Positions 26,718-36,244 are shown, counted from the stretch's first letter. The stretch: DNA of 64,000 nt from Lachnospiraceae bacterium UBA4631 (GCA_002406015.1 DHMX01000023.1:62001-126000), one strand, 5' to 3'. The notes: generated by a model not told the origin, from the sequence alone. Translations and numbers: made by a program.

Positions 26718-29700
26718 ATGAAAGCAATTACAGCACCGATACTGGAAAGTGAAACGTATCAGGCATTATTGCAGGCAATGAACCAGGGAGGCTTAACAGC
26801 GGTATCCGGACTGTCCGATACCGCCTTTAGCTGTGTCATTCATTGTCTGGCAGAGCAGGCACAAAACCGCCTGATTATCACATACAGCGAACAACGGGCA
26901 AAGCAATTAGAAGAATATTATCGTTTCTTTAATCGGGAGGTCTATGTATATCCGGCAAAGGATGTTCTGTTTTATAGTGCGGATGTTCATGGAAATGCGA
27001 TTACGAAGCAAAGAATGGAAATACTAAAGCGAATTGCAGAGCAACAGTCTGCCACCATTATTCTTCCGGCAGAGGCACTGTTAGAGCGGCTGCCGGGAAT
27101 GGAGCAGTTGAAGCGGGACCGGTATCGGATTCAGGTAGGTGATACCGTAGATATTAAGGAGTTTCATCAATTGTTGACTGCGTACGGATATGAACGCAGA
27201 GACTGGGTGGATGGTCCCGGACAGTATGGAGTTCGCGGTGGAATATTGGATATATATCCGTTGACGGAGGATTGTCCGTATCGAATCGAATTATGGGGAG
27301 ATGAGGTAGACTCTCTGCGAAGCTTTGATGTGGAAAGCCAGCGTTCCATAGAAGAATTAAAGGAGCTGTTAATTTATCCGGCAACGGAGCTGGTGCTGGA
27401 TGATGCAAGAATCGGGAAGGGTCTTAAAACCATTGAAGCAGAATATAAACAATGCAGTCAGGCGTTGCGAAAGCAATTAAAGACAGAAGCAGCCGCCAGA
27501 TTAAAGCAGACCATTGATACGCTCCGGGAAGAACTTCAGGAGCTTCATATGGCTGTCGGTGCAGACGGGTATCTTCCTTATTTCTATGAATCTACAGCTA
27601 CGATACTGGAATATTTCCCGATAGGAACTCCGGTATTTGTGGATGAACCGAAACGGGTACAGGAGAGTATGCAGGCATACTGGCTGGAATTTCAGGAAAA
27701 TATGAAAAGCCGGCTGGAGGGCGGTTATATTCTGCCGGGACAGATGCAGGTGTTACATGATGTGCAGCAGGTTATGTATCTTTTGGAGCGGTATTCGGCA
27801 GTGCTGTCAACCGCACTGATACAGCAATTGGAGGACTGGAATGTACGAAAAAGCATTCACTGGGAATCCAAGATGGTCTCCTCCTTTAATAATCATTTTG
27901 ATTTGCTGGTAAAAAATATTGCAGAGTGGAAAAAGAAAAAGTATCGAATCTGCATCCTGTGTACCTCGGCAACGCGTGCAAAGCGAATCGCAGCAGAGTT
28001 CGAGGACTATGATATTGTCAGTTTTTTCAGTGAAACTCTGGACCGGGAGCTGAAGGAATCAGAGGTAATGGTAGCTGCCGGACGATTGCCAAAGGGCTTT
28101 GAATTTCCGGAGCAGAAATTAATTGTAGTCAGCGAAGGTGATATTTTTCAAACCGGGGAGCGTACTCATAAAAAACGGATGAAGCCGAAGTACAGCGGCG
28201 AAAAGATTCATAGCTTTTCGGATATTGCGGTGGGTGACTATGTTGTGCATGAAAGCCATGGTATCGGTATCTACCGCGGTATTGAGAAGATAGAGGTAGA
28301 TAAGGTAGCCAAGGATTATATTACGATTGAATATAAGGATAACAGCAAGTTATATATTCTGGCATCCCAGCTTGATTTGATTCAGAAATTTTCCAGCAAA
28401 GACGGTGCAAGACCGAAGATTGATAAGCTGGGAGGAACGGCATGGCAGGCGACCAAGAGCCGCGTGCGTGGACATGTACAGGCAATTGCAAAGGAATTGG
28501 TAGATTTATATGCTGTCCGTCAATCAAAGGAAGGGTATGCATACTCACCAGATACCATCTGGCAGAAGGAATTTGAGGAGGCATTTCCATATGAGGAGAC
28601 AGACGACCAGTTAAAGGCAATTGAGGATACCAAGAAGGACATGGAAAGTCACCGGATTATGGACCGCTTAATCTGTGGAGATGTGGGATACGGAAAAACA
28701 GAAATTGCAATCCGGGCTGCGTTTAAGGCAGTACAGGACGGAAAACAGGTGGCATATCTGGTGCCGACAACCATATTGGCACAGCAGCATTTTTCGACCT
28801 TTACGGAGCGGATGCAGAATTATCCGGTAACGATTAAGATGCTTTCACGATTCTGCACACCAACCGAGCAAAAGAAGATTCTTGCGGGTTTAAAGGATGG
28901 AACGGTAGATATTGTAATCGGCACACATCGGCTGCTGTCAAAGGATATTATTTACAAGAATCTCGGACTGCTTGTAATCGACGAGGAGCAGCGGTTTGGT
29001 GTTACACACAAAGAAAAGATTAAACAAATGAAGAAGGATATTGATGTGCTGACGCTGACGGCAACTCCGATTCCGCGAACCCTGCATATGAGCCTGATTG
29101 GGATTCGGAGCATGAGCATCCTGGAGGAGCCGCCGGTAGACCGTCAGGCAATCCAGACCTATGTGCTGGAATATAATCCGGAGCTGGTGCGGGAAGCGGT
29201 CAATCGGGAATTGGCAAGAGGCGGACAGGTCTATTATGTGTATAACCGGGTAAATGATATAGACCTTGTAACCGCAAAGCTAAAGGAGCTGCTTCCGGAG
29301 GCAAGAATTGCTTACGCACATGGACAGATGAAGGAGCGGGAGCTGGAAACCATTATGTATCAGTTTATCAACGGAGACATAGATGTTCTGGTGACAACCA
29401 CCATTATAGAGACCGGCTTGGACATTTCAAATGTAAATACCATGATTATACAGGATGCGGAAAATTTCGGACTGTCCCAGCTATATCAGTTACGGGGCAG
29501 AGTCGGACGTTCCAGCAGACGGGCATCTGCATTTTTGATGTATCGCAGAGACAAGATGCTAAAGGAAACCGCAGAGAAGCGGTTGCAGGCAATTCGGGAA
29601 TTTACCGACCTTGGCTCCGGCTATCGGATTGCACTTCGGGATTTGGAGATTCGGGGAGCCGGAAATCTTCTGGGCGAGGCACAATCCGGACATATGGAAG

Positions 29701-30239
29701 CCGTAGGTTATGATTTATATTGTAAAATGCTGAATGATGCGATTCGGGAGCAAAAGGGTGAGGTGGTAGAAGAGACCTTTGAGACCTCTATTGAACTTCC
29801 GATGGATGCCTATATACCGGCAACCTATGTGAAAAATGAGTTTACCAAGCTGGAGCTTTACAAACGCATTGCTTCTATAGATAGTCAGGAAATGCTGGAG
29901 GATATGCAGGATGAATTTGTAGACCGGTTCGGTGAAATGCCGGTGGCGGTGGAAAACCTGCTGGCGGTAGCCTTGTTAAAGGCAAAGGCACATGCCGCCT
30001 ATATTACGGAGATAACCGAGAAGGGCTCCGAGCTGTGGTTTGTGATGTTCCCGCAGGCAAAGGTCAATACCGGTCAGATAGACGGATTTATGAAAAAGTA
30101 CGGTGGAAAGCTTCGTATGAATGTAACAAAAGCACCGACTTTTATATTAAAAGTGCCGCCGATGAATAAGACCGAGCGTTTGAATTGTGTCGAAAGTGTG
30201 ATAAATGACATTCATCTATTGATTGACGGACGGGAATAG
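26718..30239 (+). CDS. mfd: Mfd transcription-repair coupling factor
   Basis: The start at 26718 (MKAITAPILES) has GGAAGGG upstream; an in-frame codon at 26682 has no site. The 1,173-residue ATPase displaces stalled RNA polymerase and recruits UvrA. It has a UvrB-like N terminus, the polymerase-interacting CarD-like domain (GDYVVHESHGIGIYRG), helicase motif I CGDVGYGKTEIA, VIDEEQRFGV, TATPIPRTLHMSL, a TTTIIETGLDI block, QLRGRVGRS and the C-terminal TRCF domain. All motifs look intact. Confidence 0.97.
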   Translation: MKAITAPILESETYQALLQAMNQGGLTAVSGLSDTAFSCVIHCLAEQAQNRLIITYSEQRAKQLEEYYRFFNREVYVYPAKDVLFYSADVHGNAITKQRMEILKRIAEQQSATIILPAEALLERLPGMEQLKRDRYRIQVGDTVDIKEFHQLLTAYGYERRDWVDGPGQYGVRGGILDIYPLTEDCPYRIELWGDEVDSLRSFDVESQRSIEELKELLIYPATELVLDDARIGKGLKTIEAEYKQCSQALRKQLKTEAAARLKQTIDTLREELQELHMAVGADGYLPYFYESTATILEYFPIGTPVFVDEPKRVQESMQAYWLEFQENMKSRLEGGYILPGQMQVLHDVQQVMYLLERYSAVLSTALIQQLEDWNVRKSIHWESKMVSSFNNHFDLLVKNIAEWKKKKYRICILCTSATRAKRIAAEFEDYDIVSFFSETLDRELKESEVMVAAGRLPKGFEFPEQKLIVVSEGDIFQTGERTHKKRMKPKYSGEKIHSFSDIAVGDYVVHESHGIGIYRGIEKIEVDKVAKDYITIEYKDNSKLYILASQLDLIQKFSSKDGARPKIDKLGGTAWQATKSRVRGHVQAIAKELVDLYAVRQSKEGYAYSPDTIWQKEFEEAFPYEETDDQLKAIEDTKKDMESHRIMDRLICGDVGYGKTEIAIRAAFKAVQDGKQVAYLVPTTILAQQHFSTFTERMQNYPVTIKMLSRFCTPTEQKKILAGLKDGTVDIVIGTHRLLSKDIIYKNLGLLVIDEEQRFGVTHKEKIKQMKKDIDVLTLTATPIPRTLHMSLIGIRSMSILEEPPVDRQAIQTYVLEYNPELVREAVNRELARGGQVYYVYNRVNDIDLVTAKLKELLPEARIAYAHGQMKERELETIMYQFINGDIDVLVTTTIIETGLDISNVNTMIIQDAENFGLSQLYQLRGRVGRSSRRASAFLMYRRDKMLKETAEKRLQAIREFTDLGSGYRIALRDLEIRGAGNLLGEAQSGHMEAVGYDLYCKMLNDAIREQKGEVVEETFETSIELPMDAYIPATYVKNEFTKLELYKRIASIDSQEMLEDMQDEFVDRFGEMPVAVENLLAVALLKAKAHAAYITEITEKGSELWFVMFPQAKVNTGQIDGFMKKYGGKLRMNVTKAPTFILKVPPMNKTERLNCVESVINDIHLLIDGRE

Positions 30240-30282
30240 TGTTAGTATATATGCAAATGCGAAAAGGAGCTAAAGAATCGAT

Positions 30283-31317
30283 ATGAAGAAAAAAATAATA
30301 TCTTTAATGTTAATGATAATTATGAGCATTTCTGTTTTCCTGACAGGCTGCGGAAACAATGCCGGAGGAGATAGCAATGCACAGGCAGCAAGCGGAGGAA
30401 AGGACCCGTCTAAGGTATTGGTGCTGTCGGTTGGTGATGATGATATATATCTGAATGAAGTAAATTATTATGCATTGTCACTCTTAGAGGGAATGGGTGT
30501 TCCGGAAGGAACCGATATGAGTCAGTATTATAATGATTCTTATCCGACTCTGGATGATGCCTTTAAGGCACAGTTATTGGTTCAGATTCGGCAGTCCAAG
30601 ATTCTGTATCTGAAGGCGGTAGAGGAAGGAATCACCCTGACCGAAGACGAGCAGAAGGAAATGGACGGTCTGATTGATGAGTTTATGGCAGGCTATGATG
30701 CAGACGATTTGGAAAAATACGGTCTGGATAAAGAGGTTCTGACGAAAATCTATACACAGATTGGAATGATTCGGAAGCTGGAGCAGAAGATAGCGGATGA
30801 TTCAGAGATAAGCACCGATGAGGAATCCTATGGTACAATAGAAAATATGGTATTCCTGACTGTGAAGCTGGATGAAAGCGGAAATGCGATTGTAGACGAA
30901 GACGGCAATTACGAAATGGTTTCCGAAGAAGAGCAGGCTAAGCAAAAACAGCTTGCAGAGGAAGCACTTACCCGGATTAAGGACGGCGAAGCAATAGAGG
31001 ATTTGATTGATGAATACGGAATATCATCTACCTCCGGAACCGTACATGGTACTACGCAGAGTTTGTCAGACACCTATCATTTAAAAGACGGTGAAATCAG
31101 TGATGTTATGGAAACTGACTTTGGATATACGATTATTAAAATGGTGGCATTAGAGGATGCAGATTATACCGAAAAGGCAAATGCATATAATGCAAGCTCT
31201 GCTTTGCAGGATGCAATTGACGAACAGGAGCAGACATGGTTTGATGCATTTCCAATCAGTGCCAAGGATGTAGTCGGTGATGTATGGGAAGCATTTACAT
31301 TTCAGGATTTCCTATAA
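30283..31317 (+). CDS. PrsA/SurA-like peptidyl-prolyl isomerase lipoprotein
   Basis: The 344-residue protein starts with a lipoprotein signal peptide (lipobox FLTGC) and is therefore anchored outside the membrane. The middle resembles the SurA-N chaperone fold. A parvulin-like segment follows, with ALTRIKDGEAIEDLIDEYG and LKDGEISDVMETDFGYTIIK. It probably helps fold secreted proteins. A paralogue follows 32 bases later in the same direction. An AAAGGAGC site precedes the ATG. Confidence 0.82.
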   Translation: MKKKIISLMLMIIMSISVFLTGCGNNAGGDSNAQAASGGKDPSKVLVLSVGDDDIYLNEVNYYALSLLEGMGVPEGTDMSQYYNDSYPTLDDAFKAQLLVQIRQSKILYLKAVEEGITLTEDEQKEMDGLIDEFMAGYDADDLEKYGLDKEVLTKIYTQIGMIRKLEQKIADDSEISTDEESYGTIENMVFLTVKLDESGNAIVDEDGNYEMVSEEEQAKQKQLAEEALTRIKDGEAIEDLIDEYGISSTSGTVHGTTQSLSDTYHLKDGEISDVMETDFGYTIIKMVALEDADYTEKANAYNASSALQDAIDEQEQTWFDAFPISAKDVVGDVWEAFTFQDFL

Positions 31318-31349
31318 AAGAACCGCAGATATAGGAACGGAGGCAGGAG

Positions 31350-32396
31350 ATGCAGAAATTAAAGGTATGGGGGCTTGCAATCTGTCTGGCAATCGGAGTG
31401 ATGATGACTGGATGCGGACAGAAGGTTGCTGAAAATGAAGCTGAAAAAACAGAGGTTTTTACCTTGGGGAAGGAACCGGTATATTTAAACGAGGTCTGGA
31501 TATATGCCAAGACCATTCAGCAGGAGTATGAGAAAAATTACGGAACCGGCATCTGGACCGTAGAACTTCAAAATGAACATGGAGAAGCACAAACGGTAGA
31601 GACCATTACCAAGGAGGACATAGTAAGAGAAATTTTGCAGGTAAAGGTATTGGTGCAGAAGGCAGATTCCTATGGTGTGGCATTGACACAGGAAGAGGAA
31701 ACACAGATTAGTCAGCAGGCACAGGATTTTATTAATGGACTGACCGATGCAGATAAGGCAGAAACGGGTGTGACCTTAGAAGTGGCACAGCAGGTATATG
31801 AGGAAAATGCGATTGCCGGAAAGGTGTATGACCGGATTATGCAGGAGGGCGGTGTTGAGGTATCGGATGAACAATGCCGTCAGACAAAGGTGTATGATTT
31901 GTACTTCCCAACGTATACAGAAGAGGGAGAGGACAATTTTACCGCTTATACAGAGGAAGAAAAGGAAGCACAGCATCAGAAGGCAGAGGAGGCATATCAG
32001 AGAATTACCGATGAGGAGGATTCTTTGAATATTGAAACTGCCGCTTATGAATATGGATGTACCAATTCAGATTTTTATACGATGTCCTACAATGAATATG
32101 TAGAACAGTACGGACAGGAACTGGCAGACCAGTTGTATGCCTTGGAGGATGGTGCATATCTCGGAGTTGTAGAGAGTCAGTATGGGTATCATGTGTTTCA
32201 AATGATTGCCCTGACCGATGCAGAGGCAACCCGCGACAAGAAAACAGAGCTGGAGGCAGAGCTTAAAAAGACATATTTTGCAGAGGTATATCAGCAATAT
32301 CTGGATGAAATTGACAGTACATGGAAGTTTTCCAAAAATGTAAATGAGGATGCGTGGGATTTGATACAATTTGCACCATCAACGGCAGCAGAATAG
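31350..32396 (+). CDS. Second PrsA/SurA-like lipoprotein
   Basis: The 348-residue protein has a lipoprotein signal peptide (lipobox MMTGC) and the same layout as its upstream neighbour: a chaperone-like N part, then a parvulin-like stretch ending in LEDGAYLGVVESQYGYHVFQ. It is probably an extracytoplasmic foldase of the same type. The two genes likely arose by tandem duplication and then diverged. An imperfect 12-base tandem repeat begins at its stop codon. Confidence 0.8.
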   Translation: MQKLKVWGLAICLAIGVMMTGCGQKVAENEAEKTEVFTLGKEPVYLNEVWIYAKTIQQEYEKNYGTGIWTVELQNEHGEAQTVETITKEDIVREILQVKVLVQKADSYGVALTQEEETQISQQAQDFINGLTDADKAETGVTLEVAQQVYEENAIAGKVYDRIMQEGGVEVSDEQCRQTKVYDLYFPTYTEEGEDNFTAYTEEEKEAQHQKAEEAYQRITDEEDSLNIETAAYEYGCTNSDFYTMSYNEYVEQYGQELADQLYALEDGAYLGVVESQYGYHVFQMIALTDAEATRDKKTELEAELKKTYFAEVYQQYLDEIDSTWKFSKNVNEDAWDLIQFAPSTAAE

Positions 32397-32480
32397 CCGG
32401 ATAAATGGCTGGATAAATGGCTGGATAAATAGCTGGATAAATAGATAGATAAATTGACAGGTAAATAGATAGGTAGATAT
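32396..32480 (+). repeat. Imperfect 12-bp tandem repeat (about seven units)
   Basis: Seven consecutive 12-base units related to GGCTGGATAAAT lie between the foldase stop and the next gene, drifting to AGATAGATAAAT and AGATAGGTAGAT at the right end. The last unit ends close to the ribosome site of the HAD gene. The minus-strand open frame over it (Ile-Tyr-Leu-Ser and Ile-Tyr-Pro-Ala runs) is an artefact. Confidence 0.9.
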
Positions 32481-32492
32481 GAGGAGAAAGCA

Positions 32493-33314
32493 ATGAGCAG
32501 AAAGATACTGGTATTGGATTTGGACGGAACTCTGACAAATTCACAAAAAGAGGTGACGGAGCCAACGAAGAAGGCTATCCGACGGATGCAGGAACAGGGT
32601 CATATAGTTGCATTGGCATCCGGAAGACCGACAGCAGGAATCAGACCGGTAGCAGAAGCATTGGATATGGAGCGTACAGGCGGTTATGTGCTGGCATTTA
32701 ACGGAGCCAGAGTAATTGACTGGAAGGAGCAGAAGGTATTATTTCAACAGACCTTGGGACACGAATATCTACAGACCTTGTATGAGGCGGCTGTCCGGCA
32801 TGGGCTGACAATATTTACCTATCAGGGAAGTCAGGCAATTACCGCAACAAAGGTAAATGAGTATGCGGAATTTGAGGCACGCATTAACCGACTGACGATT
32901 CAGCAGGTGGAGGATTTTGCCGGATATGTGGATTTCCCGGTGAATAAGTGCCTGTTATCCGGAGACCCTAAGGATATTAAGGCTTGTGAGGACGAGCTTT
33001 TAGAAGCGTTGGGAGATAAATTAAGTATCTTTAAGTCAGAGGACTTTTTCCTTGAAATCATGGCACAAAACATTGATAAAGCAACCTCGTTACATCGATT
33101 AGTAACGATGCTGGGCATGAAGCAGGAGGATACCGTCTGCTGCGGAGACGGCTATAATGACATTTCCATGATTCGCTATGCGGGAGTGGGAGTTGCCATG
33201 GAAAATGCAAAGGACGTTGTAAAGGAGGCCGCGGATGTAATTGCAGGCTCAAATGATGCAGACGGACTTGTGCCGATTATTGAGCAATATATTCTGAATG
33301 AGAATGAAAAATAA
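32493..33314 (+). CDS. HAD-superfamily Cof-type phosphatase
   Basis: The 273-residue protein has motif I VLDLDGTLTNSQKEV, motif II LASGRPTAGI, a C2 cap and motif III/IV CCGDGYNDISMI with ENAKDVVKEAADVI. Cof-type HADs dephosphorylate sugar phosphates and cofactors such as FMN or pyridoxal phosphate; the substrate cannot be told here. GAGGAGAAAG precedes the ATG. Its stop overlaps the ATG at 33314 in the next frame. Confidence 0.93.
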   Translation: MSRKILVLDLDGTLTNSQKEVTEPTKKAIRRMQEQGHIVALASGRPTAGIRPVAEALDMERTGGYVLAFNGARVIDWKEQKVLFQQTLGHEYLQTLYEAAVRHGLTIFTYQGSQAITATKVNEYAEFEARINRLTIQQVEDFAGYVDFPVNKCLLSGDPKDIKACEDELLEALGDKLSIFKSEDFFLEIMAQNIDKATSLHRLVTMLGMKQEDTVCCGDGYNDISMIRYAGVGVAMENAKDVVKEAADVIAGSNDADGLVPIIEQYILNENEK

Positions 33315-33361
33315 TGGAATCAGAAGAAGACAGGAAACAAAGAAGTGCAGAGGAAACAGGA

Positions 33362-33850
33362 ATGAGATTAAATGATGTATTTTTAGCTATGGTAGAATAT
33401 GATTGCGGGGATGCAAAGTGTATCCAGCATTTTATGAAGGTACATTCATTTGCAAAGCTGATTGGTGAGCTGGAGGGTTTACCGGCGGATGAACTGTATA
33501 CATTGGAAATAGCCGCATATGTTCACGACATAGGAATTAAAAAAGCAGAGGAGCAGTACGGAAACTGCAGCGGAAAGCATCAGGAGGAGCTGGGACCGGA
33601 TGAGGCAAAGCAGCTTTTAATTAATCTCGGATGTGAAGGAACGGTGGTGAAGCGGGTCTGCTATCTGGTCGGACACCACCATACCTATACGGATATTGAC
33701 GGTAAGGATTATCAGATTCTTGTTGAAGCGGATTTTCTGGTAAATCTGTATGAGGATGCAGCCTCAAGAGAGGCGATTGAACATGCATATAAAAGTATTT
33801 TCAGGACAGAGTCCGGAAAGAGAATATGCAGAACCATGTTTCAGCTCTGA
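33362..33850 (+). CDS. HD-domain phosphohydrolase
   Basis: I choose the ATG at 33362 (MRLNDVFLAMVEYD) with GAGGAAACAGG upstream; an in-frame ATG at 33314 overlapping the previous stop would add 16 charged residues. The 162-residue protein carries HD-type metal ligands in HFMKVHSFAKLIG, AAYVHDIGIKKAE and GHHHTYTDID. Such proteins hydrolyse phosphate esters of nucleotides or related compounds. The substrate is unknown. It sits in a tight run with the HAD and aldo/keto reductase genes. Confidence 0.85.
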   Translation: MRLNDVFLAMVEYDCGDAKCIQHFMKVHSFAKLIGELEGLPADELYTLEIAAYVHDIGIKKAEEQYGNCSGKHQEELGPDEAKQLLINLGCEGTVVKRVCYLVGHHHTYTDIDGKDYQILVEADFLVNLYEDAASREAIEHAYKSIFRTESGKRICRTMFQL

Positions 33851-33870
33851 TGAGCGTGGAAAGGAGCAGT

Positions 33871-34821
33871 ATGATGGAGCAAAGACTGTTGGACAGGCAG
33901 ATTCCGCCATGCATGATTGGTACATGGGCATGGGGAAGCGGCATCAATGGCTCAAAAATGATATTTGGAAACCGGTATGATGAGCAGGAATTAATAGAAA
34001 CCTTCCGGCAGGCGTGTGACGCAGGCTTTACCATGTGGGATACTGCGGAGGTATACGGCAAGGGTAATTCGGAACGCATATTGGCAAAATGTAAACAAGA
34101 ACGCCCTGACATACTGATTTCTACCAAGCATTTTCCGGGGAAACGGTTCCGCGAGGGTGCAATGGAAAAATCTCTGGAAGGAAGCTGTAAACGGTTGGAG
34201 ACAGAAATTCCGGATTTGTACTGGATACATGTTCCGAACCAGCTTTCTAAAAATGTGCAGGAGGGAATCAAGTTGCTAAAGCAGGGAAGGATAAAAGCAC
34301 TCGGTATCTCGAATGCAAATCTGGAGCAAATCCAGCAGACCTGCCGACAGATGCAAAGCGAAGGGGTTCGGCTGGCTGCGGTTCAGAATCATTTCAGTCT
34401 TTTGAGCGGTGGCAGGCAGCAGGAGGAGATTATTGCCTATTGCAGAGAGCAGGGCATCGTTTATTTTTCGTATATGGTGCTGGAACAGGGAGCTTTGTCC
34501 GGACGATATGATGGAAAACATGGATTTTCGGGAATCTCTCTTCGGAGATTGACATTTACAAAACGAAAGCTAAGTAAAATAGAACCGCTGCTAGCTTATC
34601 AGAAGGAACTGGCAGAGCAATATCAGGTGGGAACGGCACAGATACCGGTGGCATGGGCAATTGCAAAGGGAACCGTTCCGATTATCGGATTGACCCGCCC
34701 GAAGTACGTGGCAGATTTGGCAAAGGCGGTAACGATTAGTTTGCAGGAGTCGGAAATTCAAAAGCTTGAGAGTCTGGCACAGGAATCCGGTGTCTATATT
34801 AAGGGCGTGTGGGAACCGTAA
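33871..34821 (+). CDS. Aldo/keto reductase
   Basis: The ATG at 33871 follows AAAGGAGC and lies 20 bases after the HD stop. The 316-residue TIM-barrel protein has the catalytic set: Asp and Tyr in MWDTAEVYGKGNSE, Lys in ISTKHFPG and His in LYWIHVPNQL. NADPH-binding elements come late (PIIGLTRPKYVADL). It should reduce or oxidise a carbonyl/alcohol with NADP(H); the substrate is unknown. Confidence 0.92.
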   Translation: MMEQRLLDRQIPPCMIGTWAWGSGINGSKMIFGNRYDEQELIETFRQACDAGFTMWDTAEVYGKGNSERILAKCKQERPDILISTKHFPGKRFREGAMEKSLEGSCKRLETEIPDLYWIHVPNQLSKNVQEGIKLLKQGRIKALGISNANLEQIQQTCRQMQSEGVRLAAVQNHFSLLSGGRQQEEIIAYCREQGIVYFSYMVLEQGALSGRYDGKHGFSGISLRRLTFTKRKLSKIEPLLAYQKELAEQYQVGTAQIPVAWAIAKGTVPIIGLTRPKYVADLAKAVTISLQESEIQKLESLAQESGVYIKGVWEP

Positions 34822-34906
34822 GGGAAATGCGGATGTTTTGTGGAGGAATCTTGTGTGAAATAATGTTGAATATCGCGAATAACGCGAATAAAATGTGAAA
34901 TGCCAC

Positions 34907-34935
34907 TTGACAGACAAAAATTACATAGATATAAT
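34907..34935 (+). promoter_or_regulatory. Strong sigma-A promoter of rpsL
   Basis: TTGACA (34907-34912) and TATAAT (34930-34935) are both perfect consensus and 17 bases apart, 84 bases upstream of the rpsL ATG. Confidence 0.92.
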
Positions 34936-34940
34936 GATTA

Positions 34941-34970
34941 AGCATGCGTAATTAGGTTACGCGTGCTTTT
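34941..34970 (+). promoter_or_regulatory. Leader hairpin with short T-run before rpsL (possible attenuator)
   Basis: AGCATGCGTAA pairs with TTACGCGTGCT (one G-T pair) over a 5-base loop, followed by TTTT. It begins 6 bases after the -10 box, so it would be at the very 5' end of the rpsL message. The T-run is short; it may act as a 5' stability hairpin or a weak attenuator. Confidence 0.6.
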
Positions 34971-35019
34971 AAAGTCCGTAAAAACGGCAATACTATTATA
35001 ATCACAGGAGGTGAAAAAC

Positions 35020-35439
35020 ATGCCAACATTTAACCAGTTAGTTAGAAAGGGAAGACAGACTGTTGAAGCAAAGTCTACTGCACCAGCTCTTCAGAAGGGT
35101 TACAACTCATTAAAGAAGAAGCCTACAGATACTTCTGCTCCACAGAAGAGAGGAGTTTGTACCGCTGTTAAGACAGCTACTCCTAAGAAACCTAACTCTG
35201 CTTTGAGAAAGATTGCCAGAGTTCGTCTTTCTAACGGAATCGAGGTTACCAGCTACATCCCGGGTGAAGGTCACAACCTTCAGGAGCATAGTGTTGTTCT
35301 GATTCGTGGTGGTAGAGTAAAGGACCTTCCAGGTACCAGATATCATATCATTCGTGGTACTTTGGATACAGCAGGTGTTGCTAAGAGACGCCAGGCTCGT
35401 TCTAAGTATGGTGCTAAGAGACCTAAAGATGCTAAATAG
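35020..35439 (+). CDS. rpsL: Ribosomal protein uS12
   Basis: The start is the ATG at 35020 (MPTFNQLVRKG) behind CAGGAGGTG; an in-frame GTG at 35011 lies inside the ribosome site. The 139-residue protein is a decoding-centre component. It has the extended Firmicutes N-terminal insertion, TPKKPNSALRK (wild-type Lys at the classic streptomycin position) and HNLQEHSVVLIRGGRVKDLP. Codon use shifts to T-ending codons typical of high expression. Confidence 0.98.
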   Translation: MPTFNQLVRKGRQTVEAKSTAPALQKGYNSLKKKPTDTSAPQKRGVCTAVKTATPKKPNSALRKIARVRLSNGIEVTSYIPGEGHNLQEHSVVLIRGGRVKDLPGTRYHIIRGTLDTAGVAKRRQARSKYGAKRPKDAK

Positions 35440-35729
35440 ACATTGAACACTTAATGAAATCGAGCGGAGCAATCTGCGGAGCGAAGATTGAATTTAGTGT
35501 GAAAGTCCATCCCGAAACTTAGCGAGTGCAAGCGAAGCAATCTGCGAAGCGGAAACGAGGTTAGTTGAGTGGATGCCACATCGTAATAGTGCTGGAGTAG
35601 GCTATGTTTTTCCTATTATAGATAAATGTAAGCATAATCCGCACGAACATACCCGTAGTAACCGGGTGTGAGTACCTTTAAGCTAAATAATATTATTAGC
35701 TTTCAATATTTTTTAAGGAGGGAAGAACC
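35440..35729 (+). ncRNA. Structured rpsL-rpsG spacer, possible RNA element
   Basis: This 290-base spacer has no gene but several complementary segments. CATCC near 35508 can pair with GGATG near 35570. ACCCG and CGGGT flank a loop near 35650. An AGCTAA/TTAGCT hairpin with T-rich tail (about 35680-35715) lies just before rpsG. Two near-identical 19-mers, GCGGAGCAATCTGCGGAGC and GCGAAGCAATCTGCGAAGC, lie about 75 bases apart. This spacer is much longer than in most str operons. It could be a regulatory RNA, an attenuator or an inserted small repeat; I cannot assign a family. Confidence 0.35.
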
Positions 35730-36200
35730 GTGCCACGTAAAGGACATATTCAGAAAAGAGATGTACTTCCAGATCCGATTTATAAGGATAAAGTGGTTAC
35801 AAAGCTGATTAATAACATTATGTTAGACGGTAAGAAGGGTGTTGCCCAGAAAATCGTTTACGGTGCATTTAATCGTGTAGCTGAAGAAACCGGTAAGGAT
35901 GCTTTGGAAGTATTTAATGAAGCAATGAACAATATTATGCCATTACTTGAGGTAAAGGCAAGACGTATCGGTGGTGCTACCTATCAGGTACCTATCGAAG
36001 TTCGTCCTGACAGACGTCAGGCTTTGGGTCTCCGTTGGATTACTACTTACTCTCGTGCGAGAAGTGAGAAGACCATGGAAGAGAGACTTGCAAAGGAAAT
36101 TCTGGATGCAGCAAACAACACAGGTGCATCTGTAAAGAAGAAAGAAGATATGCACAAGATGGCAGAAGCAAACAAGGCGTTTGCTCACTACAGATTCTAA
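35730..36200 (+). CDS. rpsG: Ribosomal protein uS7
   Basis: The 156-residue 30S assembly protein starts at GTG after AAGGAGGG. It matches uS7: MPRKGHIQKRDVLPDPIYKD, VFNEAMNNIMPLLEVKARRI, GGATYQVPIEVRPDRR and the C-terminal ANKAFAHYRF. It binds the 16S 3' major domain and the mRNA exit path. Confidence 0.98.
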   Translation: MPRKGHIQKRDVLPDPIYKDKVVTKLINNIMLDGKKGVAQKIVYGAFNRVAEETGKDALEVFNEAMNNIMPLLEVKARRIGGATYQVPIEVRPDRRQALGLRWITTYSRARSEKTMEERLAKEILDAANNTGASVKKKEDMHKMAEANKAFAHYRF

Positions 36201-36244
36201 TTACTGGGTATCTGTGCATTTAAAAAATTAAGGAGGAAAATACC

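Noticed and set aside
32396..32480. Possible CRISPR array
   Set aside because: Units are 12 bases, contiguous and without spacers; no cas gene is in the window.
32263..32565. Minus-strand frame with Ile-Tyr-Leu-Ser repeats
   Set aside because: It is generated by the 12-bp tandem repeat and overlaps two real plus-strand genes.
35455..35600. Group II intron fragment
   Set aside because: Some segments recall intron RNA, but no domain V hairpin or reverse transcriptase is visible.
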